Shown: positions 41,681 to 49,531, counted from the stretch's first letter. The stretch: 64,000 nucleotides of DNA from JBEKTW01 sp049515655 (GCA_049515655.1 JBEKTW010000014.1:30194-94193); one strand, 5' to 3'. The notes: generated by a model not told the origin, from the sequence alone. Program-made: numbers and translations.

Positions 41681-42223
41681 TTAATGTGCTAGGTTATTCT
41701 CTTCCTGCGTCAGATACCGCTTGATGAAACTCAACGTCCCGGCAGAATTCACCGGCCCGTTGCCGATCAGACCCCGTACATCTTCGGTTCTGAACATGAA
41801 CTTCGCGCCATTCCGTTCGTGGGTGTACGTGATCTCCGCTTCCGGTCGGCGCGCGATGACCGCGGTGATCGTCTCCGGTAATTGGCCGAGCGGCTTACAG
41901 TCGATGTGGCTGAGCTGAAACGTCGCCGTGACGGTTGTTCCTTTGTCGCGAATCGACCGAATTTCCAATTTCCCGTTCGCAGCCTTCGCGGCTTCGTCGA
42001 GCAGCGCCAGTCCAAGCCCGACTTTCCTGGTCGTCCGGGTGGTAGTGAACGGGCTGGTAACGCTTTTCACCATCTCTGGGTCCATTCCTTTACCGTCGTC
42101 GGTGATTTCGATCGTCAACGAATCGGTCAGAAAATCTTCCCGGACGGCGATCCTGATATTCTTCGCGCCCGCGTCGATCGAGTTCTCGGCAATATCCAGA
42201 ATATGTAACGATAGATCTTCCAT
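41681..42223 (-). CDS. HATPase-domain protein (histidine-kinase-like ATPase, no HisKA)
   Basis: A 180-residue protein with only a GHKL ATPase domain: N-box DIAENSIDAGAKN, G1 box TDDGKGMD, a TRKVGLGLALLDEAA lid, and a C-terminal extension with no known domain. There is no phospho-accepting His. Proteins of this type neighbour NuoE in the hydrogenase operons of clostridia and Thermotoga. A regulatory protein-kinase or switch role is presumed but unproven. It lies 16 bases upstream of hndA and 92 after the PHP gene. Confidence 0.85.
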   Translation of the reverse strand: MEDLSLHILDIAENSIDAGAKNIRIAVREDFLTDSLTIEITDDGKGMDPEMVKSVTSPFTTTRTTRKVGLGLALLDEAAKAANGKLEIRSIRDKGTTVTATFQLSHIDCKPLGQLPETITAVIARRPEAEITYTHERNGAKFMFRTEDVRGLIGNGPVNSAGTLSFIKRYLTQEENNLAH

Positions 42224-42315
42224 GTTCTTAAGTCCGGACCTCGAACCTCGAACCTCGAACGACGGCTTGCATCCAGCGTTCCATTGATTCTATTTCCAGT
42301 ATGCCCCATCGAACG

Positions 42316-43062
42316 TCAGGCATGATAGCGTATGACCGCCCTTCCATTTTCATTCCTCAATGCCATTCTGACCTCGGTGAACGACGGACGCTCCATGAGG
42401 AGTTTGCTTGTGTTCTTTCCGATATCATCGAGGGAATGCGCATCCGAATTTCTAATAAATGTGTGACCGCGGTATTTCTTGAATCGTTCTTCCGCTTCCG
42501 TGTCGCTGATATTTGATGAAATTTCAAGGGCGTCAAACCGTGCTGTTTCCGGCAAAAATCCCAACTGTCCGATCACGCTGTAACTTTCTCTGTCGATATG
42601 TGATGCGATAACCATGCCGTTTAATCGATGGATGCTCTTCTCAAGTTCCTCGAGCGGGAGATCCACCGCACCGATAAAAAATTTCTTCTGAGATCCCTCA
42701 ACCTCATCGTTCTCATTGGCGACGATCTGCTCGCCGAACACTTCGGGGTCGTTCTCGCCGGTCAGATGAGCGTAGACGATGTCCTGGAGCTCGAGAGCGG
42801 ATTTCAAATTTTCAAAGATCGCCAGGACATGGATTTCTTCTCTCGTGCATACCTCCATGCCCGGAAGCACAACCACATTCATTCCCGCGGCGGCTTTCAT
42901 CACCGCCTGCGCATTCTCGACCGAGTTATGGTCGGTGATAGCGATGATGTCAAGTGAACGTTCAAGAACACGCGCCGTGATCTTTTTCGGCGACATAAGC
43001 AGGTCACCGCACGGGGACAGGCACGTATGCATGTGCAAATCCGCGGTGAACGCTGTGAGCAT
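42316..43062 (-). CDS. PHP-domain metal-dependent phosphoesterase-like protein
   Basis: A 248-residue PHP protein. Metal-ligand motifs are seen at DLHMHTCLS (residues 9-17), ITDHNS, GMEVCTREEIHVLAIF, ASHIDRE and RNSDAHSLDDIG. The family hydrolyses phosphoesters; the substrate of this hydrogenase-associated branch is unknown. The start overlaps the upstream DRTGG stop by one base (TAATG), so the two are coupled. Nucleotide or phosphoprotein signalling is the natural guess. Confidence 0.88.
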   Translation of the reverse strand: MLTAFTADLHMHTCLSPCGDLLMSPKKITARVLERSLDIIAITDHNSVENAQAVMKAAAGMNVVVLPGMEVCTREEIHVLAIFENLKSALELQDIVYAHLTGENDPEVFGEQIVANENDEVEGSQKKFFIGAVDLPLEELEKSIHRLNGMVIASHIDRESYSVIGQLGFLPETARFDALEISSNISDTEAEERFKKYRGHTFIRNSDAHSLDDIGKNTSKLLMERPSFTEVRMALRNENGRAVIRYHA

Positions 43063-43406
43063 TACGTTCTGCCGCCGATTCCTAACTCATACAGCGTGCC
43101 GGCAGTCTCAAATGCCGGCCTCTTGCTCGCAAGGATCGTCACGCCCTCATCCTTCGCCTTGCGCAACGTATCGTCTGACGGGCTCCGGCCATTCACAAGA
43201 ATAACGGCCGCCAGCTCTTTCAACACGGCCACTGCCACGATATTCACATGCACCTGCATCGTGACCCAGACATTTCCGGCTTTGCTGTTGGCGATAACGT
43301 CACTCAATAAATCGCTCGCATACCCGCCGGTCACTTCCTGGTCGGGTTTCTGTCCGCCGCAGCACACCGTCAGGTCGAGCTTTTCAATGATTTGTTTGAG
43401 AGTCAT
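43062..43406 (-). CDS. DRTGG-domain protein (copy 2)
   Basis: A 114-residue protein matching DRTGG: LTVCCGGQKPDQEVTGGYASDLLSDVIANSKAGNVWVTMQ, then AAVILVNGRSPSDDTLRKAKDEGVTILAS. It overlaps the HsfB-like gene by four bases (ATGA). DRTGG domains also occur in phosphotransacetylase and CBS-domain regulators, where they may bind nucleotides. It contains Cys residues near the N-terminus (TVCCGG) not present in copy 1. Confidence 0.85.
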   Translation of the reverse strand: MTLKQIIEKLDLTVCCGGQKPDQEVTGGYASDLLSDVIANSKAGNVWVTMQVHVNIVAVAVLKELAAVILVNGRSPSDDTLRKAKDEGVTILASKRPAFETAGTLYELGIGGRT

Positions 43407-44737
43407 GGCCGTAAAGTTTCCCGTGTGTCTGAAATTTTTTGACTATGCCGGTGGATAGTTTCAGCAAGGCTGCTGGAGAGCGCTTCAAAGTTCTTCACTG
43501 CGATAAACACGCATTCGTCGACGTCTGCGTTGCCCATGATGACATCTTCCGCGAACGTCAGGCACGTCGGGGAACCGCATGCGCCGCAGTCGATTTTGGG
43601 TAGCCGCTCATACATCTGTTGTTTCTGCTGCAATTTCTGGAGCGCCTTGGAAACGTCGGCGTCGAGCGGTTGAAGCGGAACCGGCGGAATTTTTCCCGGG
43701 AGCGAGAAGAAGTTCTTCCGGTACAGCCCGCGGATTTTCTCCCGGTCCTGACAGGGCTTCGAGCCGAATTCCCTGATCATTCGCAGCACCCGGCCGCGTG
43801 CGATGTAGGAATTCTCCACGTTCAGCGAGCCGCCGACGCAAGCCGTTGGGCACGAGTGCACTTCCACGTACTGTATGTCCTTTAACTTTCCGTTCTCGAT
43901 GTCTTCGAAGATTCGAACCGCCTCGCTCAACCCGCCGATGGCAAGGCAATCTTCCGCTCTGAGCGACGCGACCTGTCCGCCGAGGATGGGCCAGCCCAAT
44001 CCGAGTCCGCGGACTTCCGGCATGTCACCGTTCTGACTTACGCCGGGAAGAGCCTGAAGAACTGAGGGGTAAATCTCCGATATAGCGATCGTTCCGTCGA
44101 CAAAAGAGTGTTTCTTGCGCGGCGGATGTTTGATTGCCAGCATCTTGGCCGGGCAGGGCGTTAGGTAGATGACGCCGATCTCGCTATCTTTCAAACCAAG
44201 CTCTTTCATCTTCTGGTGTTTAGCTTCGCGGGCCGCGATCTCCATCGGCGATTCGATGGGAATCAAATGGTCGAGGAGATTCGGATAACGGATCTGAATC
44301 AACCGGACAATCGCAGGGCAAAATGGAGAAATCAACGGTCGCGGGGTTCCGACGGAATCGAGATACTCCTGAATTCCGATGCTGACAGCTTCCGAAGCGC
44401 AAGCAACATCGTACGCATCGTCGAAACCGATCTTCTTCAATGCGCTCAAAATGGTTGACGGCAAAACACCTTTGCCGAACTGTGAGTAAAACACGGGCGA
44501 CGGTATCGCGACGGTATATTTGAACTTCGAAAAATCGCTGAACGAGCTTGTCTGCGGGACAATCGCATTGTTGGGACAAACACGGACGCACTCACCGCAG
44601 TCGATGCATCGGTCTTTCAGGAGCGATGCCTTCGTGCCGCGAACGCGGATTGCCTGCGTCGGGCAGATGCGCATGCAGGCCATGCGTCCCTGACAACTTT
44701 CACGACGGATCTTTATAGACCGGAATTCTTCGCGCAC
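43403..44737 (-). CDS. HsfB-like iron-sulfur protein related to [FeFe] hydrogenase, degenerate H-cluster motifs
   Basis: A 444-residue protein. Residues 15-60 hold 4Fe-4S motifs, the first incomplete (C-x5-C-x3-CP) and the second full (CIDCGECVRVCP). Residues about 70-310 follow the [FeFe] hydrogenase large-subunit fold with degenerate motifs: SPFCP (C140; the proton-transfer Cys of TSCCP is Phe), TPCPAK (C195) and VEVHSCPTACVGG (C296, C300). The four cluster-binding cysteines remain, but the rest of the H-cluster pocket is altered. A C-terminal DCGACGSPTC ... C adds an RnfB-type 4Fe-4S domain. Likely a sensor or relay, not a hydrogenase. Confidence 0.87.
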   Translation of the reverse strand: MREEFRSIKIRRESCQGRMACMRICPTQAIRVRGTKASLLKDRCIDCGECVRVCPNNAIVPQTSSFSDFSKFKYTVAIPSPVFYSQFGKGVLPSTILSALKKIGFDDAYDVACASEAVSIGIQEYLDSVGTPRPLISPFCPAIVRLIQIRYPNLLDHLIPIESPMEIAAREAKHQKMKELGLKDSEIGVIYLTPCPAKMLAIKHPPRKKHSFVDGTIAISEIYPSVLQALPGVSQNGDMPEVRGLGLGWPILGGQVASLRAEDCLAIGGLSEAVRIFEDIENGKLKDIQYVEVHSCPTACVGGSLNVENSYIARGRVLRMIREFGSKPCQDREKIRGLYRKNFFSLPGKIPPVPLQPLDADVSKALQKLQQKQQMYERLPKIDCGACGSPTCLTFAEDVIMGNADVDECVFIAVKNFEALSSSLAETIHRHSQKISDTRETLRP

Positions 44738-44738
44738 G

Positions 44739-45164
44739 TCAGTTGATGTAGATTGTCATCTGCAATTTCGTTCCTTTTCCCACCGCCGACTCGATCTTCA
44801 ATTCATCAGCATTTTTCTTGATATTCGGAAGTCCCATGCCGGCGCCAAACCCCATCTCTCTCATCTCCGCGGTTGCCGTCGAGTATCCTTCCTTCATTGC
44901 CAGGTCGATGTTGGGAATTCCGGGGCCTCTGTCGTCGACGACGATCCTGATTGCTTGCGGCGTCACTTCGAATGTGAGCACCGCCTGCTGCGCGTACATG
45001 ACGACGTTCATTTCGGCCTCGTACGTCGCGATCGCTACTCTCCTGATGATCATCGCATCGATCCCCAATTGTTTGAGGAGCGATTTGATCTCGGTGGACG
45101 CTTTTCCCGCGTTGAAGAAGTTGCGTCCTTCGATCGTGAAGGACTGTGAAAAAGGCATGACCAT
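44739..45164 (-). CDS. RsbW-like anti-sigma/HATPase protein
   Basis: A 141-residue GHKL ATPase of the anti-sigma-factor type: N-box ATYEAEMNVVMYAQQA, G1 VDDRGPGIPNI, and GFGAGMGLPNIKKNADEL. It is one base from the HsfB-like gene and three from DRTGG copy 1. In [FeFe]-hydrogenase operons the same pair is adjacent. Whether it phosphorylates a partner is unknown; no anti-anti-sigma partner is in the window. Confidence 0.88.
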   Translation of the reverse strand: MVMPFSQSFTIEGRNFFNAGKASTEIKSLLKQLGIDAMIIRRVAIATYEAEMNVVMYAQQAVLTFEVTPQAIRIVVDDRGPGIPNIDLAMKEGYSTATAEMREMGFGAGMGLPNIKKNADELKIESAVGKGTKLQMTIYIN

Positions 45165-45167
45165 AGT

Positions 45168-45551
45168 TCATTTGTTGCCATGTGTGGCCATGCTTTCTCC
45201 GTATTCCATGGTGGAAGTTAACCCCGACTTATAAAGGATTCCGCACGCTTCGTACATGGAGAACGCGGTTCCGAGCAAGGGAATCTTTTTCTGTTTCGCG
45301 AGGGCGACGATGTCCTGGTCGGGTTTCTTGCCGCGGACGAAGACAATGGCCTGAATTTCGGCGATGAAGGCCGTCTGAACCGTTTGAATGTTCACGAGTC
45401 CCGTCAGGAGCACGGCTCCGGAGCGCGAGAACGCCAAAACATCGCTCATCAGATCAGACGCGCAGCCGTATTCAATGCGGGCGTCTAGTTTCCCTTCTCC
45501 GGTGAAGACTTCACAGAGTAGCAGGTCGCTAATTTCCAGCAATGACATCAT
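45168..45551 (-). CDS. DRTGG-domain protein (copy 1)
   Basis: A 127-residue DRTGG protein: LLLCEVFTGEGKLDARIEYGCASDLMSDVLAFSRSGAVLLTGL and AIVFVRGKKPDQDIVALAKQKKIPLLGT. Its 5' end overlaps the HdrA-N gene by 23 bases. With copy 2 at 43062 it brackets the RsbW-HsfB pair. Ligand unknown. Confidence 0.85.
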   Translation of the reverse strand: MMSLLEISDLLLCEVFTGEGKLDARIEYGCASDLMSDVLAFSRSGAVLLTGLVNIQTVQTAFIAEIQAIVFVRGKKPDQDIVALAKQKKIPLLGTAFSMYEACGILYKSGLTSTMEYGESMATHGNK

Positions 45552-46440
45552 GGCTGACTTTATCGTCCTTCGGTTTTGTTGAGATTTCGTTTATGAGCTG
45601 GTCGCCGAAGTAAACCGCGCGACCCTCCGGAATGCGCGTCGAGGGACAGTTACTCCAGCATTGTCCGCATCCCGTACACTTCTCGGTATCGACGTAGCGG
45701 GCTTTCTTCCGGATCTTGACTTTGAAATTGCCGATGTATCCGGACACACTCTCGACTTCCGAGTAGGAGAGAAGTGTGATATCCTTCCGGTGTCCGACGG
45801 ACACCATTTTCGGCGTGAGAATGCAGGCAGCGCAATCCAGGGTCGGGAACGTCTTGTCGAACGTGGCCATGCGCCCGCCGATGGAAGGTTCCCGCTCGAC
45901 GAGATACACATGGTATCCCGCGTTCGCGATCTCCAGCGCCGCCTGGATGCCGGCGATACCGCCGCCGACGATGAGTGTTGCCCTGTTGAGCGGCTGTCGC
46001 GTAATTTGCAGGGGCTGGTGGAGCGCCACGCGCCGGACGGCCGCGTTCACGAGAGCGATCGCTTTCTTCGTTGCCGCATCCCGGTCGTCGTGGACCCACG
46101 AGCAGTGCTCCCGGATATTCGCGATCTGAACGAGATAGCGGTTCAACCCGGCGGTTTCGGCGGCGATCCGGAACGTAAGTTCGTGCATCAAGGGTGAACA
46201 TGCGGCGACGACCACCCGGTTCACGCCAAGGTTCTTGATATCCTGTTTGATCAGATCCTGGCCGGGGTCCGAACACATGAACTTATAGTCGCGCGCCACC
46301 GCGACGTTGGGCTGTTGTGCAATAAAATTGCGCACTTCAGCAATATTGACCGTCGCAGCAATGTTCACGCCGCAATGGCAAATATACACACCGATGCGGA
46401 CCTGTCCGTTTCCGTTGGTCGGTTTGAGATTCTCAGGCAT
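45529..46440 (-). CDS. hdrA: N-terminal (FAD) half of HdrA as a separate protein
   Basis: A 303-residue protein following HdrA from its start: GVYICHCGVNIA, CSDPGQDLI, VVAACSPLMHELTFR, ANIREHCSWVHDD, the FAD-binding LIVGGGIAGIQAALEIANAGY, SIGGRMATFDKTFPTLDCAACILTPKMV and one ferredoxin motif CTGCGQCWSNCP. It then stops about 35 residues later, whereas HdrA is normally 650 residues or more. The missing second half is in the gene at 37181, eight genes downstream. The FAD here would be the electron-bifurcating flavin. It overlaps hdrB by eight bases. Confidence 0.9.
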   Translation of the reverse strand: MPENLKPTNGNGQVRIGVYICHCGVNIAATVNIAEVRNFIAQQPNVAVARDYKFMCSDPGQDLIKQDIKNLGVNRVVVAACSPLMHELTFRIAAETAGLNRYLVQIANIREHCSWVHDDRDAATKKAIALVNAAVRRVALHQPLQITRQPLNRATLIVGGGIAGIQAALEIANAGYHVYLVEREPSIGGRMATFDKTFPTLDCAACILTPKMVSVGHRKDITLLSYSEVESVSGYIGNFKVKIRKKARYVDTEKCTGCGQCWSNCPSTRIPEGRAVYFGDQLINEISTKPKDDKVSHDVIAGN

Positions 46441-47314
46441 AGTGGCTCTCCGTCAATGATGAAATTTTTTGTCCCATCGGGATAAACGACGAGTCCAGGC
46501 CGATGGTCTTCGAGGGTAACCCAAGAACAATTCCCAGGAGTTGCGTAAAGTACAGAATGGGGATGTTGAAATGGGTGTTGAACTTCTTGTTGATCTTGTC
46601 CTGGTACGCCTCCAGGTTGAAGTGACAGAGGGGGCATGTCGTCACGACCACGTCGGCACCGTTGTCCTGAGCGCATGCGAGGAGTTCCTTGTTGAGTTTC
46701 AATGCGGTCTCCTCGAACGTTGTCATGAGCATGCCGCCGCAGCAGCGCACTTTCATGGGGAAATACACCATTTCCCCGCCGCACTTCCTGAAAAGTCTGT
46801 CCATGAGGATCGGGTTTTCGTGGTCGTCAAACGTCTTGTCTGGACGGACGATCTGGCAACCGTAGTACGGTGCGATCTTCAATCCGTTAAGATTCTGTTT
46901 CTGCTTTTTGAGAATCGCGTCGATGCCGACATCGTTCATCAGAACATCGAGCGGATGGCGAACCTTGGTTTTCCCGCTGTAGCTAAGTCCCCCTTCCGCA
47001 AGCGCTTCGTTGACGTCCCGGTGCATTTCCGGAATCTCGCTCAAGACGCGGTTGGTCTTGGAAAGGACTGTGAAACAGGAACTGCAGGGTGCCATGATGT
47101 CCATCCCCATTTTCTCCGCCAGAGCGAGGTTTCTTGAGGAAACGGCCAACGAGACAGTTTCTTTGACGGACATGTACACGGTCGCGCCGCAGCAATTCCA
47201 GTCGTCGATCTCAATCAATTCCTGGCCAAGTGTCTTGAAGACTTCCCTGACCGATTCGTCGTACCCGCGCTGGGTTTTTTCGAGGCTGCAGCCGGGATAG
47301 TATGCGTACTTCAC
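46433..47314 (-). CDS. hdrB: Heterodisulfide reductase subunit B (HdrB)
   Basis: A 293-residue protein with two complete CCG domains: YYPGCSLE ... WNCCGATVYM ... APCSSCF, and PYYGCQIV ... VRCCGGMLM ... TTCPLCHF. These bind the two non-cubane 4Fe-4S clusters that reduce disulfides in methanogen HdrB. In bacteria the true acceptor is often unknown. It is two bases from hdrC and overlaps hdrA-N, a tight hdrC-hdrB-hdrA order. Confidence 0.94.
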   Translation of the reverse strand: MKYAYYPGCSLEKTQRGYDESVREVFKTLGQELIEIDDWNCCGATVYMSVKETVSLAVSSRNLALAEKMGMDIMAPCSSCFTVLSKTNRVLSEIPEMHRDVNEALAEGGLSYSGKTKVRHPLDVLMNDVGIDAILKKQKQNLNGLKIAPYYGCQIVRPDKTFDDHENPILMDRLFRKCGGEMVYFPMKVRCCGGMLMTTFEETALKLNKELLACAQDNGADVVVTTCPLCHFNLEAYQDKINKKFNTHFNIPILYFTQLLGIVLGLPSKTIGLDSSFIPMGQKISSLTESHYA

Positions 47315-47316
47315 GA

Positions 47317-48003
47317 CTATTCTCCTTTCCGCTGTTCAAGTTTCATATCGCCAAGCCCTTTATACCCCACAAACTCGGGGGCGTATTCGAGTTTCTCCTT
47401 CATGTGCCGCATCTCGATCTCCTGCGCTTTCTTGATAATGCGTGACAGTGAGGCATGGGCTTCAATTTTCTTCGGCATCAGCGCGATGCGCTTGGTCTTC
47501 CACATTTTCATGCCCAGCGGGATGAGGTCGAGAAACTTCCACACGCCGGTCTTCATGTAGTATTTTCTGATAAGCGTCCCTTCATGGAGACGGCCATAAC
47601 TCATCAGATTGTCGATGAAGAGGCTTGCCAGGGTCTGGACCTGCGGCGCCGTCGTTTTAAGGTGTTTTTCCATTGCCGTGCGCTTCAGGGCGTAAATGGT
47701 ATCGGTGATCTTGATTCCCGAAGGACATCGCGTGGTGCACGCATAGCATGAGGCGCAAATCCAGATGGTGCGGCTTTTCATGATGCGCTCCATCTCGCCG
47801 GCACGGAAGAGCGCGATCAACTCCCGCGGTGAAATATCCATTGCGTAACTCACGGGGCATGAGCCGGTACACGTCCCGCACTGGATGCACCGTTTGATGC
47901 GTTCCCCGGCCGGGACGGCCTTGACCTCATCCAGAAAGATGGCCCGCAGTTCGGTTTCCGTTTTACTCATGACGCCCGGTAGATAGTTACTTAGTTCTGC
48001 CAT
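47317..48003 (-). CDS. hdrC: Heterodisulfide reductase subunit C (HdrC)
   Basis: A 228-residue protein with two 4Fe-4S motifs, CIQCGTCTGSCPVSYAM and CASCYACTTRCPSG, then a helical C-terminus. It transfers electrons from HdrA to HdrB. It has no transmembrane HdrE-like part, so the complex is soluble. It lies 14 bases after the maturation protease gene. Confidence 0.94.
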   Translation of the reverse strand: MAELSNYLPGVMSKTETELRAIFLDEVKAVPAGERIKRCIQCGTCTGSCPVSYAMDISPRELIALFRAGEMERIMKSRTIWICASCYACTTRCPSGIKITDTIYALKRTAMEKHLKTTAPQVQTLASLFIDNLMSYGRLHEGTLIRKYYMKTGVWKFLDLIPLGMKMWKTKRIALMPKKIEAHASLSRIIKKAQEIEMRHMKEKLEYAPEFVGYKGLGDMKLEQRKGE

Positions 48004-48017
48004 AAGAACTCCATTTG

Positions 48018-48704
48018 TTATGATTCAACAACTTCGTAATTCGTCATACGACGTATTCGCGGAGAACTGCGCCGTGGAAATTCCAGGGTATGGACGGGCC
48101 CGGAACGGAAACCGTCCGGCTGCATCGGCAAATCGTGCCAAACGACATCGACCAGTTGCGGCAGCGCTTTTTGGACTTCAGACGTACATCCGATGGAAAA
48201 GGTCGTTATGTCGCTTACCTCTACTCCATAGACATTAATTGTCGGAGGGACATTCACGTTGAGAAGCTTGGCGAGACCGAGAACCTCCGAGAGGTTAATC
48301 TGGTGAGAAGACGCGAGTTTGACCGGCTTTTTTTGTCGGCGCTGCACATAGCGATATATCGTACCGGGGGGGTGCGTGTCGGTCAGGACAGCGTCAATGA
48401 TGAAACATCTCTCATAGCCTGTAATCGCGTCAAGTATCTGAAGCCCGCCGGAGGCAAGTTCCTCGATTACAATGTTCCCGAGGAAATGAGCCTCGCCTTC
48501 GCTCACGTTCCGGTCAAGCTGAGACATTCTTTCACGTAGTCGCCGGACAGCGAAGATCCCCACGCCGTCATCGCTGATGAATTCATTTCCGAGGCCGATG
48601 ATGATGAGTCTGCCCCCCGGGGAAGAAACCGAGAGATCGCTGTTCTCACTACATGTTGCAGGATTTACCGCCGCGTTATTCACCTTCAACCCGATTGTTT
48701 GCAT
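48018..48704 (-). CDS. [NiFe] hydrogenase maturation protease (HyaD/HycI family)
   Basis: Using ATG 48704 the protein has 228 residues; a longer frame to 48884 exists but its extra 60 residues are basic and unlike the family. Core motifs: LIIIGLGNEFISDDGVGIFAVRRL (nickel-sensing Glu/Asp), LQILDAITGYERCFIIDAV (Asp) and ASSHQINLSEVLGLAKLL (His). It cleaves the C-terminal tail of the large subunit after nickel insertion, most likely MvhA at 32578. The start overlaps the MarR gene by 29 bases. The N-terminal 30 residues before the core are unusual. Confidence 0.88.
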   Translation of the reverse strand: MQTIGLKVNNAAVNPATCSENSDLSVSSPGGRLIIIGLGNEFISDDGVGIFAVRRLRERMSQLDRNVSEGEAHFLGNIVIEELASGGLQILDAITGYERCFIIDAVLTDTHPPGTIYRYVQRRQKKPVKLASSHQINLSEVLGLAKLLNVNVPPTINVYGVEVSDITTFSIGCTSEVQKALPQLVDVVWHDLPMQPDGFRSGPVHTLEFPRRSSPRIRRMTNYEVVES

Positions 48705-49107
48705 GCGAAGTGTTCCACAACTGCCAGGCAAAACGCAGCGCTGAATCTCCGTACAGGGACAATGCGTTGCCGATTTCGGTGTAAAGAGAGAGAATCTTCT
48801 CTGCCACCGTTTTGCCCTCGTCCGTGAGGGATATTTGTTCTTTACGATGGTCAGCGCTGTCGTGTGTACGTGTGACGGAACCACGCCGCTCCAATGACAG
48901 CAGGATCTTTGACGTACGGGTGGGGCTCAGGCCAAGGAACTCACTGAGGTTCTTTACGCAGGAAGGTCGTTCGAGAAAAAGCACGCCGAGGCAGTGCATT
49001 TCGTCTACCGTCAGCTCGGTCTTGTCGGACAGATGCTTGTCGATTTCCCGACACCGCAGCGTCTGTCTGAGTAAATCGACCCCAGTTTTCCAATAACTCA
49101 ATTCCAT
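48676..49107 (-). CDS. MarR-family transcriptional regulator
   Basis: A 143-residue winged-helix protein: VDEMHCLGVLFLERPSCVKNLSEFLGLSPTRTSKILLSLERRGSVTRTHDSADHRKEQISLTDEGKTVAEKI, the standard MarR helix-turn-helix and DxRxxxxxLT wing. Cys residues (C38- and C49-like positions) could sense redox, but that is speculation. It is the first gene of the hydrogenase operon and overlaps the protease gene. Tandem palindromes 110-140 bases upstream are candidate operators. Confidence 0.9.
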   Translation of the reverse strand: MELSYWKTGVDLLRQTLRCREIDKHLSDKTELTVDEMHCLGVLFLERPSCVKNLSEFLGLSPTRTSKILLSLERRGSVTRTHDSADHRKEQISLTDEGKTVAEKILSLYTEIGNALSLYGDSALRFAWQLWNTSHANNRVEGE

Positions 49108-49133
49108 AATATTAGGTGGACAGAGTAGGCCAT

Positions 49134-49161
49134 TCTATATGCAAATATTGTGCAATGGAAA
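49134..49161 (-). promoter_or_regulatory. Possible promoter of the hydrogenase operon
   Basis: On the minus strand TTTCCA (49161-49156) and TATAGA (49139-49134) are 16 bases apart, giving a transcript start about 20 bases before the MarR ATG. The match is moderate. No sigma54 -24/-12 pair with correct spacing is visible on this strand. Confidence 0.35.
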
Positions 49162-49218
49162 CTATTGCCATAGTGCTCACTAAAAGGCAATTTCTGCATC
49201 GTGAGTAGGGAAAAAGTG

Positions 49219-49249
49219 TTGACAAAATCAACAATTTTGACATATTCAA
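49219..49249. promoter_or_regulatory. Two tandem TTGA-N5-TCAA palindromes in the divergent promoter region
   Basis: TTGA-CAAAA-TCAA (49219-49231) and TTGA-CATAT-TCAA (49237-49249) have centres 18 bases apart. The first extends to TGTTGA/TCAACA. They resemble CRP/FNR-type half-sites but with five central bases where FNR sites have six. MarR or an FNR/HcpR-like factor could bind here, controlling both the hydrogenase operon and the histidine kinase genes. Confidence 0.5.
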
Positions 49250-49531
49250 CACATTCCAAGGAATAAATGATATCTCGATTGCAGATATCCACCGAGAGCG
49301 ACTCTTGCCGACTCCATCGGTTGACGGCACCTAATCTTGTCCGGATGACCTTTAGTTCGACCATGCAGACTCACCCCCGACTGGAAAGGAAACGGGAACG
49401 TCGTTGCGATGAAATCCGGGAGCGGCACATTGATCGCGAGGTGATGGCCGTCAAGGCCGCCGGGTGTTGGATTTTTTGTTTTCTTTTCTGCATCTTTACT
49501 GGAACTTTTGAGTTGAAATCGCCAGAGCGCA

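Noticed and set aside
43403..44737. Calling the HsfB-like protein an active [FeFe] hydrogenase
   Set aside because: The TSCCP and L2/L3 motifs are degenerate and the proton-transfer Cys is missing.
49421..49436. Possible sigma54 site CGGCAC-N5-TCGC before the kinase gene
   Set aside because: GG and GC have the right spacing, but the -12 element TCGC is a poor match to TTGC.
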